Made by a program: the position numbers and the translations under genes. 64,000 nucleotides of DNA from CAUZIZ01 sp965218775. GTDB taxonomy: Bacteria; Acidobacteriota; UBA6911; RPQK01; JAJDTT01. This document shows positions 8,618 through 17,590 of this stretch, piece after piece. The notes below the pieces were generated by a model. That model had not been told where the DNA came from. It saw only the letters and a list, made by a program, of their open reading frames with translations, and made no database searches. The number at the start of each line of letters is the position of its first letter. Position 1 is the first letter of the stretch. The DNA lies in contig CBDCLS010000005.1 in NCBI GenBank assembly GCA_965218775.1, forward strand, positions 1,054,001 to 1,118,000, given 5' to 3'.

Positions 8618-11551
8618 TCAGTTCCCCCTGCAGCTGCCGTTCTTGCAGTTGTTGGAGCAGCAATCGCTGTTGGACTCGCACGGATCCTTGTTGCCGGCGC
8701 ACGAGACACACTGGTCGCTGCCCTCATCGCAGCTTTGGCCCGGGCACGGATCGCTCCCGCCCTGGCACGTGCCGCCGGAGCAGGTCTCGGTGCCGTTGCA
8801 GAAGAGGCCGTCGTCGCACTCGGGGTCGGAGGTGCAGCCACCGCCGACGCACGACCAGCCACTTTCCGAGCACCGCGAATCGCCGCAGCCGGACAGGTCG
8901 CCGTCGCAGCAGTAGCGGCTTTTCGGGTTCCCGTTGCTCTTTTGCCGGCAGTCGTTCGGGCAGTTGTTGCAGTCCTCGCCCGCCTCGCAGGTCCCGTCGT
9001 TGTCGCAGGCCGGCGTATCGCAGGTTTCGGTGGCCTCGTTGCAGGTGGTTCCGCCAGGACACGGGTCCCCCCCGCCAGCTTGGCAATCCAGGCTCGGATC
9101 ACAGGTCTCGGCGCCATCGCAGAACAGGCCGTTGTCGCAGAGTCCGTCGTCGGGGGTCTTGTCGCAGAGGCCGGTGCCCTCGTTGCAGGAATCCACGGTA
9201 CAGCTAACGTCGTCGTCACAGTCCATGGGCGTTCCCGGCTGGCAGGTTCCAGCAACACAGGTCTCGGCGCCGTTGCAGACGAGGGTGTCGTCACAGTCGG
9301 CGTTGCTGTTGCAGGTCTGCTGGCTGAGAAGGCCCGACCAGACCAGAGAAAAGTCCTGGTTGGTTTCCCCCTTGTCCGGCTCCTGATCCTGGGAGATCTG
9401 GAAGCCTTTGACGGTGATGGTGTAAGTTCCGCCGGCAGGATTTTCTATGTAGACGTTCTCCACCACGTTATAGCGGTCCGGGGTCCCGCCTGTGACCGAC
9501 CAGTTCCCTAAAAAGTTGTTGCCCAGAAACGTCCCATCGGGTCCAGACACCTCGAGGTCCAGATCATTGACCACCAGGGGAGATCCAGTGCCGGGCGAGG
9601 CCGGATAATCGGTCCAAGCCAGGGTCACCTTGAAGGGAATCCCCGGATTGACGTTCACTTGACGTTGATACTGTTCGCCCGTGGCCACGGCATTGGCAGT
9701 GACCTCGTTCTCCAGCTCCACATTCCGTTGGCCCGGGTTGCCACCTGGACCGTAAAGGGAGTCCTTGGCCTGGACGAAGCCCCACCCTTCGTGGATCTCG
9801 GTCTGATCGGCTTCGAAGGTGTAATCGCAAGCGGAAGGCTGGAGATCCCTGGAGCCATTGATCAGAAGAGCCTTTATCAGAGACGGCTTGGGGGAGCTGA
9901 TGCTCCGATTCACCACCAGGTCCTGGTACAGGACACCACCTAGGCCTGCGGTGAGGGGACAGGACATGGAAGTCCCATTGTTGTAGGCGTAGCTCGGTCC
10001 CGTATCGGAGCAGTAGGCGGGACAGTCCGGTAGTACGAACTGAGGGTCGCACGCGCTGGCGGTCTCCGTGGCTTCGGTGGAGGCAACCCAGTAGCCTCCA
10101 ATGTTGACGACGTCGGGTTTGAAGAGGCCCTGGCCGGTTCCATCGGGATCTACTGGTCCCCGGCTGGAGGAGGAGTTGACCTCCTCGATGTTATCTCCCA
10201 GGCCACTTACCGGATCACACGCAGATCCGGCCCCCCGATCGGTCTCGTTGTTGCCTACAGTGATGACGTTCTTAGCGGTCCCGGGTGATCCCACATTGTC
10301 GGGTCCGTTGGACGAACAGCCATCGTATGGTGAGTTGAAACCGCCACCGTTGCCCGCCGAGAAGAAAACTACCAGTGACTGCAGTCCAGGAACGTCGTCG
10401 TCCGCGTCCCAGACACCCTCGTCCCAGACGGCCGCATTCGTGTTGTAATCCGTGATGGGGTTACAGAAGAAAGGGGTGCAGTAGCCCCACGAATTGCTGG
10501 AGATATGGGCTCCTTCCTCCGACTCTCTTTCGAAGATCTGACGATCGGAGTATCCATTCTCGAAAGAGATATGGTGAAGGGCTGCCTCGGGGGTGATTCC
10601 ACGCCACTCGCCCTGGGAGATGGTGCCGCTGCCCGGCGCAGCCTCCGGGACGGTGGGGTACTCTCCTCCGTCGCCCACGATGCTCCCTGCCGTGTGGGTT
10701 CCGTGACCGTCGCTGGCATCGCTGCTGTCTGCGCCCGGCTCGAGGGTGACGTCGGCCGTGTCGAAATCTGGGTGAGAGCTCTCCAGGCCGGTGTCGAAGT
10801 GGCCATACTTGACCTGGAATCCTGTGATCTCGTCGTTGCCGTCCAGTGAGGGATCCAGTCCTGCGGTAAACGTGTCATCGGCCACGTCTGTAAGCCCGAT
10901 ATGCAATCGAGCACGATCGTTAACAGGACTGCGATCGTAGGTGGCTTCGATGTAGCGAACCAGGGGAAGACGGGCTAGTTCAACTAGGCGAGCCGCGGGA
11001 AACTCGACCTGTGTCAGGACAAAGGAACGTCCCCTGTCGATCTTCAGGATGCGGGCTCCCAGAGCGGCGATCTGTCCAAGCACCGGACCCTCCTCGCCCG
11101 GGTAAAGGCTCACTTGAAGTTCGACCATCGATTGGCCCATGGCCTGCACCTCCCGGAGGAGTCCGGGGAAAAGTTTGTGCCCGGGCTGGTAGATGCCGAC
11201 CCAACGTATGCCCGGTAGCTCTTGCACCGCAGCCACCGATTCGGGGGTCATCACGACTTCTAGGGCACTCATCGGGACGTAGCCCTTAACGGCAGCGCCA
11301 GCGCTTTCCAGGGCCTTGGTGTCGTCGCCGGTCACAGGCCGGTCAAACTGTACAAGGTATGTGCCCCGTGTTCCGGGGGCGTACTCGGCTATTCGCAGGG
11401 AGCTAGGTAGGACCGGACCCGCGGTGAGGGGGTCGAACCGACCGGTCTTCAAGCGGATTGTACGAGGATCCACCGGTTCTGGCTGAGGCTGAGCCTCAAG
11501 GTTTGGCAGAAGGAGCGTCAGTGTTAGCACGCTGATGTTTACAGTACGCAT
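8618..11551 (-). CDS. secreted subtilisin-like serine protease (S8) with Cys-rich C-terminal repeats
   Basis: A 977-residue secreted endopeptidase. An N-terminal signal (MRTVNISVLTLTLLLPNLEA) is followed by a pro-region (to about residue 220) and the S8 catalytic domain with Asp253 in HFDTGLE, His283 in DGHGTHT and Ser528 in NGTSMSCP; FSAGNGG supplies the conserved region near the oxyanion site. Residues about 610-735 (ending FSLVWSG) form the beta-barrel tail found in Kp43-type subtilases. The last 230 residues are packed with Cys-containing repeats (CDDTLVCNGAETC, CDNGLFCDGAETC, CDDGLFCNGTETC) and a CEAGEDCNNCPNDC-like block, a style seen in large secreted proteins. The start at 11551 is preferred over 11578 because AAAGGG lies 8 bases upstream and the signal begins there. 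Two direct IS1 copies flank the region. Confidence 0.92.
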   Translation of the reverse strand: MRTVNISVLTLTLLLPNLEAQPQPEPVDPRTIRLKTGRFDPLTAGPVLPSSLRIAEYAPGTRGTYLVQFDRPVTGDDTKALESAGAAVKGYVPMSALEVVMTPESVAAVQELPGIRWVGIYQPGHKLFPGLLREVQAMGQSMVELQVSLYPGEEGPVLGQIAALGARILKIDRGRSFVLTQVEFPAARLVELARLPLVRYIEATYDRSPVNDRARLHIGLTDVADDTFTAGLDPSLDGNDEITGFQVKYGHFDTGLESSHPDFDTADVTLEPGADSSDASDGHGTHTAGSIVGDGGEYPTVPEAAPGSGTISQGEWRGITPEAALHHISFENGYSDRQIFERESEEGAHISSNSWGYCTPFFCNPITDYNTNAAVWDEGVWDADDDVPGLQSLVVFFSAGNGGGFNSPYDGCSSNGPDNVGSPGTAKNVITVGNNETDRGAGSACDPVSGLGDNIEEVNSSSSRGPVDPDGTGQGLFKPDVVNIGGYWVASTEATETASACDPQFVLPDCPAYCSDTGPSYAYNNGTSMSCPLTAGLGGVLYQDLVVNRSISSPKPSLIKALLINGSRDLQPSACDYTFEADQTEIHEGWGFVQAKDSLYGPGGNPGQRNVELENEVTANAVATGEQYQRQVNVNPGIPFKVTLAWTDYPASPGTGSPLVVNDLDLEVSGPDGTFLGNNFLGNWSVTGGTPDRYNVVENVYIENPAGGTYTITVKGFQISQDQEPDKGETNQDFSLVWSGLLSQQTCNSNADCDDTLVCNGAETCVAGTCQPGTPMDCDDDVSCTVDSCNEGTGLCDKTPDDGLCDNGLFCDGAETCDPSLDCQAGGGDPCPGGTTCNEATETCDTPACDNDGTCEAGEDCNNCPNDCRQKSNGNPKSRYCCDGDLSGCGDSRCSESGWSCVGGGCTSDPECDDGLFCNGTETCSGGTCQGGSDPCPGQSCDEGSDQCVSCAGNKDPCESNSDCCSNNCKNGSCRGN

Positions 11552-11673
11552 AGAGTTTACCCTTTTCGGGGCCGCCACGGATCACCGTAACGGTCCCGAC
11601 CAGATTGCAAAAACCGAACTAGCCTCGTCCGTGGATCCTTCCGCCAGAGCTCAATCCAGCAAGTATACTAGTT

Positions 11674-11693
11674 GGACGCACCCGGGTGCGTCC
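11674..11693. promoter_or_regulatory. 20-bp perfect palindrome upstream of the protease gene
   Basis: GGACGCACCCGGGTGCGTCC is its own reverse complement. It lies 122 bases upstream of the protease start codon, where an operator or promoter-proximal site could sit. No regulator gene is adjacent. It could also be a terminator-like stem or the footprint of a mobile element. Confidence 0.35.
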
Positions 11694-11790
11694 CAGAACC
11701 CATACTAGACTAAGACTAGATACCCAACAGTGTCTTAGCATTCTTTGGGTAGATTTAGTCAGCTTCTGGAAAAAATGCGACAGATTTTCG

Positions 11791-12396
11791 GGTACTGTCA
11801 AGTTGAGCGGCGGTCGGCGACAAAGCGGCTATGGAACCAAGTTATCGAGGTCACCGTTTCCCAGCGGAAATCATCAGTCATGCCGTCTGGCTCTACCACC
11901 GATCCACACTCAGCTTTCGAGACGTCGAGGATCTGCTGTCCGAACGAGGGATCATCGTCTCCTACGAGGCAATTCGCTTCTGGTGTCAGAAGTTCGGGCC
12001 AGGATACGCGCGCTCGATCCGAAAGAAGCAAGGCCGACTGGGCGACAACTGGCACGTGGATGAGCTTTTCCTGAAGATCAGTGGATAAGTTGTTCCTGAA
12101 GATTAACGGACGGCAAGTCTACCTGTGGCGAGCCGTTGATCAGGACGATGATGTTCTCGACATCCTGGTGACCAAGTGTCGGGACAAGCGAGCCGCCGAA
12201 CGTCTTGAAGGGACAAGGCAAACCTCCGTGGGAGTTTGTCACGGACAACCTCAAGAGCTACCCAGTGGCGCATCGGGAAGTCTTCCCTTCAGTTGAACAT
12301 CGGTGCGCTCAATATGAGAACAACCGAGCTGAGGTCTCGCACCACCGAAACTTCTTAAGGCTTAAATATGGGCGGCGAAGAATACCAAGTCTATGA
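11791..12396 (+). pseudogene. decayed IS6-family element with broken transposase, remnant 1
   Basis: The left end GGTACTGTCAAGTTGAGC (11791) matches IS6-type termini. From ATG 11831 the frame reads YRGHRFPAEIISHAVWLYHR, then DVEDLLSERGIIVSYEAIRF, FGPGYARSIRKKQGRLGDNW and HVDELFLKISG, the helix-turn-helix and first DDE aspartate of IS6 transposases, and stops at 12088. A near-duplicate of the DELFLKI segment follows in another frame (from 12081: DKLFLKINGRQVYLWRAVDQ), and a third frame (12205-12396) carries FVTDNLKSYPVAH and ENNRAEVSHH. So there are at least two frameshifts, a small internal tandem duplication and a lost segment before KGQGK. The C-terminus and right end are missing. Clearly inactive. 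Confidence 0.85.
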
Positions 12397-12428
12397 CACA
12401 CTTCTTAAGCGCGGTGCCACAGCCGTCG

Positions 12429-13636
12429 GGTGCTTCTTCAGGGAAGTGTTGTTATAATAACTGTGTCCAGCAGCCCCCCAATCTCTTGTGCCAGCTGGAT
12501 CTTCTCCGGTTTTTCTGCGATCAAACATGTATGAAGCGGAGCCGAGGACGATCTCGTTGCTGTCCCAACCCCGATTGCTCTTTGAGAGGCCAGGCCGGCA
12601 AAGGCAACGTCATTCGACACTCTTTCTACATCACCTCCCAGGGCAGACGGCGGCGGTACCGCTGTAAAGAATGCGGTCGGACCTTCTCGTCGACTCACGG
12701 CACTCCGTATTATCGGCTGCATAAGCCCAGGTCTTTGTTCGATGAAGTCGTCCGTATGTGTGTCCATGGTGTGGGGATCTCAGCCGTGGCTCGCATCAAG
12801 CGGATGGCCTGGGGGACAGTCGCCCGCTGGCTTGAATCGGCGGCTATCTGCGCTGCCCGGTTCAACGATCGGATGCTGAAAGGTTTCGTGATCCGTGAGC
12901 TGCAGGCCGACGAGATCAGGACCTTTGTGGGGGCAAAGAAGCGGGTGCGTTGGGTGCTCACAACACTCGAAGTCTGGTCCAGGCTATGGATCTCCTTCCG
13001 GATCGGTACTTCCCAAACATCAAGAGAGTGCTGCTCGATACCCTGCGGCGAGGCCGTGTTGAACACCGCTTCCTGTTCACCACCGATGGTTTCGAGATGT
13101 ACGAGTGGGCGGCGAAAAGGCTGCTCCCTGGAGTCTGTATCTATGGTCAAGTGATCAAGAAGCGCCGCGAGAATCGGGTGGTCCAGGCCGATCGTAGACT
13201 GCTACTCGGAACACCGGCAGAACTGGAGGAGGCACTCTTTCATTCGGAGGACTCGAGCACCCTGAATACCAGTTTTGTGGAGCGCCATAATCTAACCATC
13301 CGCCAGGGCTGTTCCTATCTGGGCCGCCGCACCCCTTGCCACGCCCGGCGCACGGACTTCTTGGAAGGCCAGCTGGCTCTGCTCATGGCCTATTACAATT
13401 TTCTCCGACCGCACCGGGCTTTGAAGTTTGGCACCACGATAAGGACTCCAGCCATGCAAGCTGGACTGGCTAAGAAGAGACTCTCCTTCCGGGATGTATT
13501 CACAAGCCGAGCAGCGTTCTTTTTATTTGTTTTGATGATGGTTGCCGCAGGGTTCTCTAGATTTGATTTCAAGCCTCTCCAGGTTAGATTCTGGCGGAGG
13601 GGGAATGGCTCAACAACACTTGCCTGAAGAAGCACC
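12429..13636 (+). mobile_element. IS1-like insertion sequence, copy 2 (1,208 bp)
   Basis: Same ends, length and orientation as the element at 6300-7507, with a single observed base difference. Left flank AGCCGTCG and right flank GGTTTCAT do not form a duplication. Its right end abuts, to the base, codon 47 of an IS6 transposase remnant on the minus strand, while the left side is a different IS6 remnant, so the original insertion site has been rearranged. Confidence 0.88.
12531..13627 (+). pseudogene. IS1-family-like transposase in two frames, copy 2
   Basis: Identical in layout to copy 1: zinc finger (YRCKECGRTFSS here, Glu in place of Lys), helix-turn-helix, then a -1 frame change near 13006-13019 before LFTTDGFEMYEW, NTSFVERHNLTIRQ and YYNFLRPHRAL, ending at 13627. 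Because both copies carry the same frame change, either it is functional frameshifting or a defective element was mobilised or duplicated after the mutation. Confidence 0.75.
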
Positions 13637-13818
13637 GGTTTCATAGGAAACGATGACGCCACGTTCCGCCAGCAGATCTTCGACATCTCGAAGACTGAGC
13701 GTGAACCAGTGGTAAATCCAGACGGCGCGGCTGATGATTTCACACGGAAAGTGATGGCCTCGATGTAGAGATTCCATCTTGATGATTGTCGCTGCCACTG
13801 GCCTAACTTGACAATACC
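13637..13818 (-). pseudogene. IS6-family element, remnant 2 (N-terminal part only)
   Basis: On the minus strand the end GGTATTGTCAAGTTAGGCC (from 13818) resembles the other IS6 terminus. From ATG 13777 a 47-codon stretch reads RGHHFPCEIISRAVWIYHWF and DVEDLLAERGVIVSYET, then is cut exactly at the border of IS1 copy 2. The rest of this transposase is not present on the far side of the IS1 element. It differs clearly from remnant 1, so these are two separate IS6-type insertions in opposite orientation. Confidence 0.82.
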
Positions 13819-14125
13819 TGGCCCAGAGAACGCCGCCTTCCGCAAGAACTGGCAAGCCCAGCTGAGACTTGTAGATGACCCCGAGGAAGCCGACGCTGAC
13901 GACCCTTGCGGTCATCGAGGGTGGGGTCGAGCCCAGCAGGATGGCAACGTTGAGACGCGGACGCACCCTACAGGAGCCACTCTGTTTGAGCCTCGGGTCT
14001 GCCTGTGCTCCCGCCGATCTTCCCGAAAGCTTTCTTCCTGATCTCACTTTGATGGGTTTCTTGACTGGATTAGACTACCCAGAAAGGAAGTATTCCTATT
14101 GAGCTGAAATGAAGGGGTCAGATCC
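13819..14125. other. intergenic region, no gene identified
   Basis: About 300 bases between the IS6 end and the kelch gene. A minus-strand open frame covers it (14047 to 13819) but has no ribosome binding site or family I recognise. Confidence 0.4.
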
Positions 14126-15376
14126 ATGAAGAGGATTCGCCTGAGCATCGGTGTGCTGTTGACATTCGGCTGTTTCTGGGGCTGGCTTCCGGCCGAAGAG
14201 TTTCCCGCGGTCAAGAAGGATCGGGCTCGGGGCACGCTGGAGGGCCATGAGTTGCTCCACGTATATCCCCAGCTCCAGTTTCCCGACACAGCCCCTTCCC
14301 CCATCGTCATTGACTGGGAGCTCGGACCGGATATGCCGCTGCCGGTGAAGGGCGGTGTCGCTGGAGTCCTGATCGGTCATCTGGTCATCGCGCCGGGAAT
14401 CGGGATCCGGGAACACGATGCCGTGGTCCAGGCACTAGACCTCCAGACACGGAAATGGGTGCGGCTGCCGGACATCCCCAAGGCTCCCGTCTATACCACC
14501 GGCGTCGTCGCGCGGAACTCGATCGTGGTCCTGGGAGGACGCGGAGGCAGCCGGGTAGCTCCAGAGGTAGGTCCATCCGTCCAGCGACTACGGCATCTGG
14601 ACGGGAAGTGGGTGTGGGACGAGCTTCCCCCCCTTCCCCGAAAGCTCTGGTATGCGGGATCCACCTGCGTGGACGATCGCTGGATCGTGGTTTCGAACGG
14701 TGTGACCGGACCCTTTTCAGGGGCCAACCCCAGCGCCGAGAATCCGATCTCGGCCGAAGTGTGGAAGCTGGATCTGGACGAACTGGACAAAGGCTGGAGC
14801 ACGGCGGGTCGACACCCCCATCGGCTCCTCAATCCAGCCCTGGCCGGAGTCGACGGCAAGCTCTACATCTTTGGAGGCACGCTCTACGATCCCGAGCTGC
14901 GAGCCGAGTTCAAGAAGCTCGCGGCCATGAAGGGCTACCGCTCCTGGCACAATGGATATATCCGGCAGAAGTACACCTACGAGCTGGATCTGGGGACGGG
15001 CCGGTGGCGGCGGCGGCGAGACATGCCCTACCCGCGCTCGGGAGGCGAGGCCCGGCTCTATCGAGGACGCTACCTGCTGGTCATCGGCGGAAGCGGCCAC
15101 AGTCGGGAGCACGACTCGGTACGCCCCGGCAGATCGAAATGGCCACCCGCCTCAGAAGACGAATGGAGGGGTTTCCACGATCAAGTCCTGGTCTACGACT
15201 TATTGCAGGACGTCTGGTCGGTTCTGGATCGTCCCATGCCCTACGGAATGAATACGATACAGGCTACGCTGAGCGGGGAAACCCTCTACATCACAGGAGG
15301 AGAGCCGGCCCATGGATTCAACTTCAATACCGAGGACGTGGTGATGATGGGAAGGATCAGGATGGTGGATCAGTAA
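14126..15376 (+). CDS. secreted kelch-repeat beta-propeller protein
   Basis: The 416-residue product starts with a signal peptide (MKRIRLSIGVLLTFGCFWGW, cleavage probably after LPA) and then has five to six kelch-type blades. These are seen as GG doublets followed by a Trp or Tyr at regular spacing: VVLGGRGGSR, LYIFGGTLYD, YLLVIGGSGHSR, LYITGGEPAHGF, with TRKWVRLPDIP and TGRWRRRRDMPYPRSGG as the strand-loop partners. Such exported propellers bind sugars or proteins or act as sialic-acid mutarotase-like enzymes; nothing here picks one. It lies just beyond the IS zone and is intact. No partner gene is close enough to infer an operon. Confidence 0.82.
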   Translation: MKRIRLSIGVLLTFGCFWGWLPAEEFPAVKKDRARGTLEGHELLHVYPQLQFPDTAPSPIVIDWELGPDMPLPVKGGVAGVLIGHLVIAPGIGIREHDAVVQALDLQTRKWVRLPDIPKAPVYTTGVVARNSIVVLGGRGGSRVAPEVGPSVQRLRHLDGKWVWDELPPLPRKLWYAGSTCVDDRWIVVSNGVTGPFSGANPSAENPISAEVWKLDLDELDKGWSTAGRHPHRLLNPALAGVDGKLYIFGGTLYDPELRAEFKKLAAMKGYRSWHNGYIRQKYTYELDLGTGRWRRRRDMPYPRSGGEARLYRGRYLLVIGGSGHSREHDSVRPGRSKWPPASEDEWRGFHDQVLVYDLLQDVWSVLDRPMPYGMNTIQATLSGETLYITGGEPAHGFNFNTEDVVMMGRIRMVDQ

Positions 15377-15748
15377 TTAGGGTTCGCGCAGAAATAACTT
15401 CCCAGAATTAGCGCTCAGATTTGCGCCAGATTTGGTCGCGACCGATTGAGCGAGACCGCTGGCGTCGCAGGCCTACGTTGAGGATCGCGATTGAGGAGCG
15501 GCCGAAGCTGGGGCGAATATGAGAAGCCCGGGGATACCGGGGACATCGAACAGAACGCCACTGATCTGCTCCAGGGCCAGGACCTACTCGACGCTGACGG
15601 CCGTGCGGACCCCCAAGCCTACTCTGCTGATGAGGTTGGGACATCTCCGTCACGATTCCCTTTCCCCAGAACGCGGAGGAAACGCGTTATGTTACCCTGC
15701 CTGAAAGCCAAGTTTTCTGGTTCATTTGCTTCTTGAGAGGGAACCGAT
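15377..15748. other. intergenic region, no gene seen
   Basis: About 370 bases upstream of the esterase gene with only short frames. GC-rich inverted segments occur around 15410-15480 but I could not define a clear element. Confidence 0.4.
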
Positions 15749-16660
15749 ATGACATCTCTCTGCCTCCTCTGCCTCCTGCTGATGACTCTGATGGCGAACA
15801 CTCCAATCTTCGCGGGTATCCCGACTCCGCTTGAGCCAACCTACCCGGAGGTAGCCTACGGACCGCACCGGCTGAACCGGCTCGACTTCTGGAAGGCCGA
15901 GGACAGGGGACCGCGTCCCCTGCTGGTCTACATTCACGGGGGCGGTTGGACCGGCGGAGACAAGAAGCAGGAGGAGTCGCGATTCCGGCCCTTTCTCGAA
16001 AAGGGAATTTCCTATGCGGCGATCAACTATCGCCTGACCGGCGAGTTTCCGCTGCCGGCCCCCGTTCATGACGCGGCGCGCGCCATCCAGTTCCTGCGAT
16101 CCAAGGCTTCTGAGTGGAACATCGACAAGAACCGCATCGCGCTGACTGGCGGTAGTGCGGGAGCGTGCACGTCCATGTGGATCCTGCTGCACGACGATCT
16201 GGCGGACCCGAAGGCCGCCGATCTCGTCCTCCGCGAGTCGACTCGGGTGACCGCGGCTGCGGCTCGTGTCGGACAGACTTCGATCGACCCAAAGGTGATC
16301 GAACCCTGGTTGGGACCGAACGTCCTGAAGCATCGCATGATCAACATGGCGGTCGGCGAGAAGACCATCGAAGCAGCACTGGAGAACTACGAGAAACACC
16401 GCCCGCTATACGTCGAGTTCTCGCCCTACAACCATCTGAGCCCGGACGATCCCCCGCTGCTGATGGTGTACGGAAACAACATGAAGTTACCCTCGGAAGA
16501 CGCCGGGCACGGAATCCACCACCCCATGTACGGAGTGAAGATGAAGGAAAAGGCGGATCGCCTGGGACATGAGTGCCATCTGCAAATCGAAGGCGTATCG
16601 GAGTCTGCTCAGTACGCGAGCGAGATGGAGTTCTTGATGGCGAAGCTCCTGGGGAACTGA
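15749..16660 (+). CDS. secreted alpha/beta-hydrolase (BD-FAE/acetylesterase-like)
   Basis: A 303-residue exported hydrolase. After a hydrophobic signal (MTSLCLLCLLLMTLMANTPI) the oxyanion motif HGGGWTGG lies near residue 63 and the nucleophile elbow GGSAGA near residue 134, so Ser136 is the probable nucleophile. The YAAINYRLTGEFPLPAPVHD segment is typical of the HSL/bacterial feruloyl- and acetylxylan-esterase-like group. The acid and His residues would come from the DPPLLMVYG and SEDAGHGIHHP regions; the His assignment is uncertain because the usual C-terminal motif is not clear. AGAGGGAACCG precedes the ATG. It probably removes acyl groups from polysaccharide or small esters in the periplasm. 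The next gene starts 33 bases downstream and is broken. Confidence 0.82.
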   Translation: MTSLCLLCLLLMTLMANTPIFAGIPTPLEPTYPEVAYGPHRLNRLDFWKAEDRGPRPLLVYIHGGGWTGGDKKQEESRFRPFLEKGISYAAINYRLTGEFPLPAPVHDAARAIQFLRSKASEWNIDKNRIALTGGSAGACTSMWILLHDDLADPKAADLVLRESTRVTAAAARVGQTSIDPKVIEPWLGPNVLKHRMINMAVGEKTIEAALENYEKHRPLYVEFSPYNHLSPDDPPLLMVYGNNMKLPSEDAGHGIHHPMYGVKMKEKADRLGHECHLQIEGVSESAQYASEMEFLMAKLLGN

Positions 16661-16693
16661 ACAGCGGCTCCCAGGTCCGGCGGTGCCAGTCCG

Positions 16694-17590
16694 ATGCAAA
16701 CGGAAGAGTTCGACCTGCTGATTCGTGCGGGGCGTTTAATCTGTCCAGCCTCGGGCCTGGACCAGGCGGGTGCGGTTTCGGTGCGTGCCGGACGCATCGC
16801 GGGGGTGGTAGAGAAGCCCAGAGGACCCAGCGTCCGGACCCGGGATTTTCCCCGCGGTCTGCTGCTGCCAGGCCTGGTTGACCTCCACGCCCACCCTGGC
16901 CGAGCGGGCATATCCAAGTTCGAGTCGATCCCGATACGGAGTTCCTGCCCCGCGGTGCAACCACGGTCCTCTCCCAGGGAGACGCAGGTGCGGACAACTG
17001 GGAAGACTATCTCGAAACCACCCTTCGGACCTCCAGAACCCGGGTCCGTCTGGCGATCAACCTGTCTGCCCGAGGTGAGTCCATGGCCGGCGGCTGCTTC
17101 GAGCGTCTCGAAGACGTCGACGTGGAAAAGTGTGTTGCAGCGATCCGGAGGGGTGGAGAGCTGATCTGGGGAATTGCCCTCAATGCCAGCCGCGTTGCCT
17201 GCGGCCAGACCGAGCCTCGCTGGGTGGTGGAGCGGGGGCTCGAAGCGGCGGAGGAGACCTCCCGGCCCATTCTCTACGGCTTGCGCGATCCCGCAGACTG
17301 GTCCCTGGAAGAGCAGCTCGCATTGCTGCGCCCGGGCGATGTGGTTACCTACTGCTACCGCCTCGGCCCGACGACGATCATCGAGCATGCTCGGGTCCAT
17401 CCCGCCGTCCACGAGGCTCGCTCCCGGGGAGTGCTGTTCGACCTGGGACACGGCATGGCTTCCTTCGATTTCGAAGTGGCGGAGCTGGCGCTGGCAGACG
17501 GATTCCCCCCCCAACACCGTCTCCACCGACCAGTATGCCCGCCACAGCGGAAGCCGGCCCCAGCACGATCTCCCCCAGACGCTGTCCTAG
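16694..17590 (+). pseudogene. frameshifted amidohydrolase (D-aminoacylase/dihydroorotase-like)
   Basis: Three frame segments together spell one metal-dependent amidohydrolase. Segment one (16694 to about 16917) has FDLLIRAGRLICPASGLDQA and PGLVDLHAHPGRAG with the HxH metal motif. Segment two, one frame back (about 16920 to 17508), has DPDTEFLPRGATTVLSQGDA, VRLAINLSARGE and LFDLGHGMASFDF. Segment three, after a run of eight C bases (17505-17512), has NTVSTDQYARH and stops at 17590. The C-terminal third of the family is missing; the end is jammed against the convergent CapA-like gene with which it overlaps by 4 bases. Two frameshifts plus truncation make a functional product unlikely, although the C-tract could vary in length. 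Confidence 0.85.

Noticed and set aside
8602..9294. Long open frames on both strands across the protease C-terminus (for example a 230-codon minus frame rich in Ala, Thr and Pro)
   Set aside because: Shadow frames created by the Cys/Asp/Gly-rich, GC-biased repeats of the protease gene; composition is implausible.
6300..13636. A clean composite transposon formed by the two IS1 copies
   Set aside because: No matching target duplication at the outer ends and rearranged flanks; kept only as a finding with caveats.
13610..14047. 145-codon minus-strand frame ending in IS1 copy 2
   Set aside because: Only the last 47 codons before the IS border are a real IS6 fragment; the upstream part lies outside the IS6 end and has no recognisable family or ribosome binding site.
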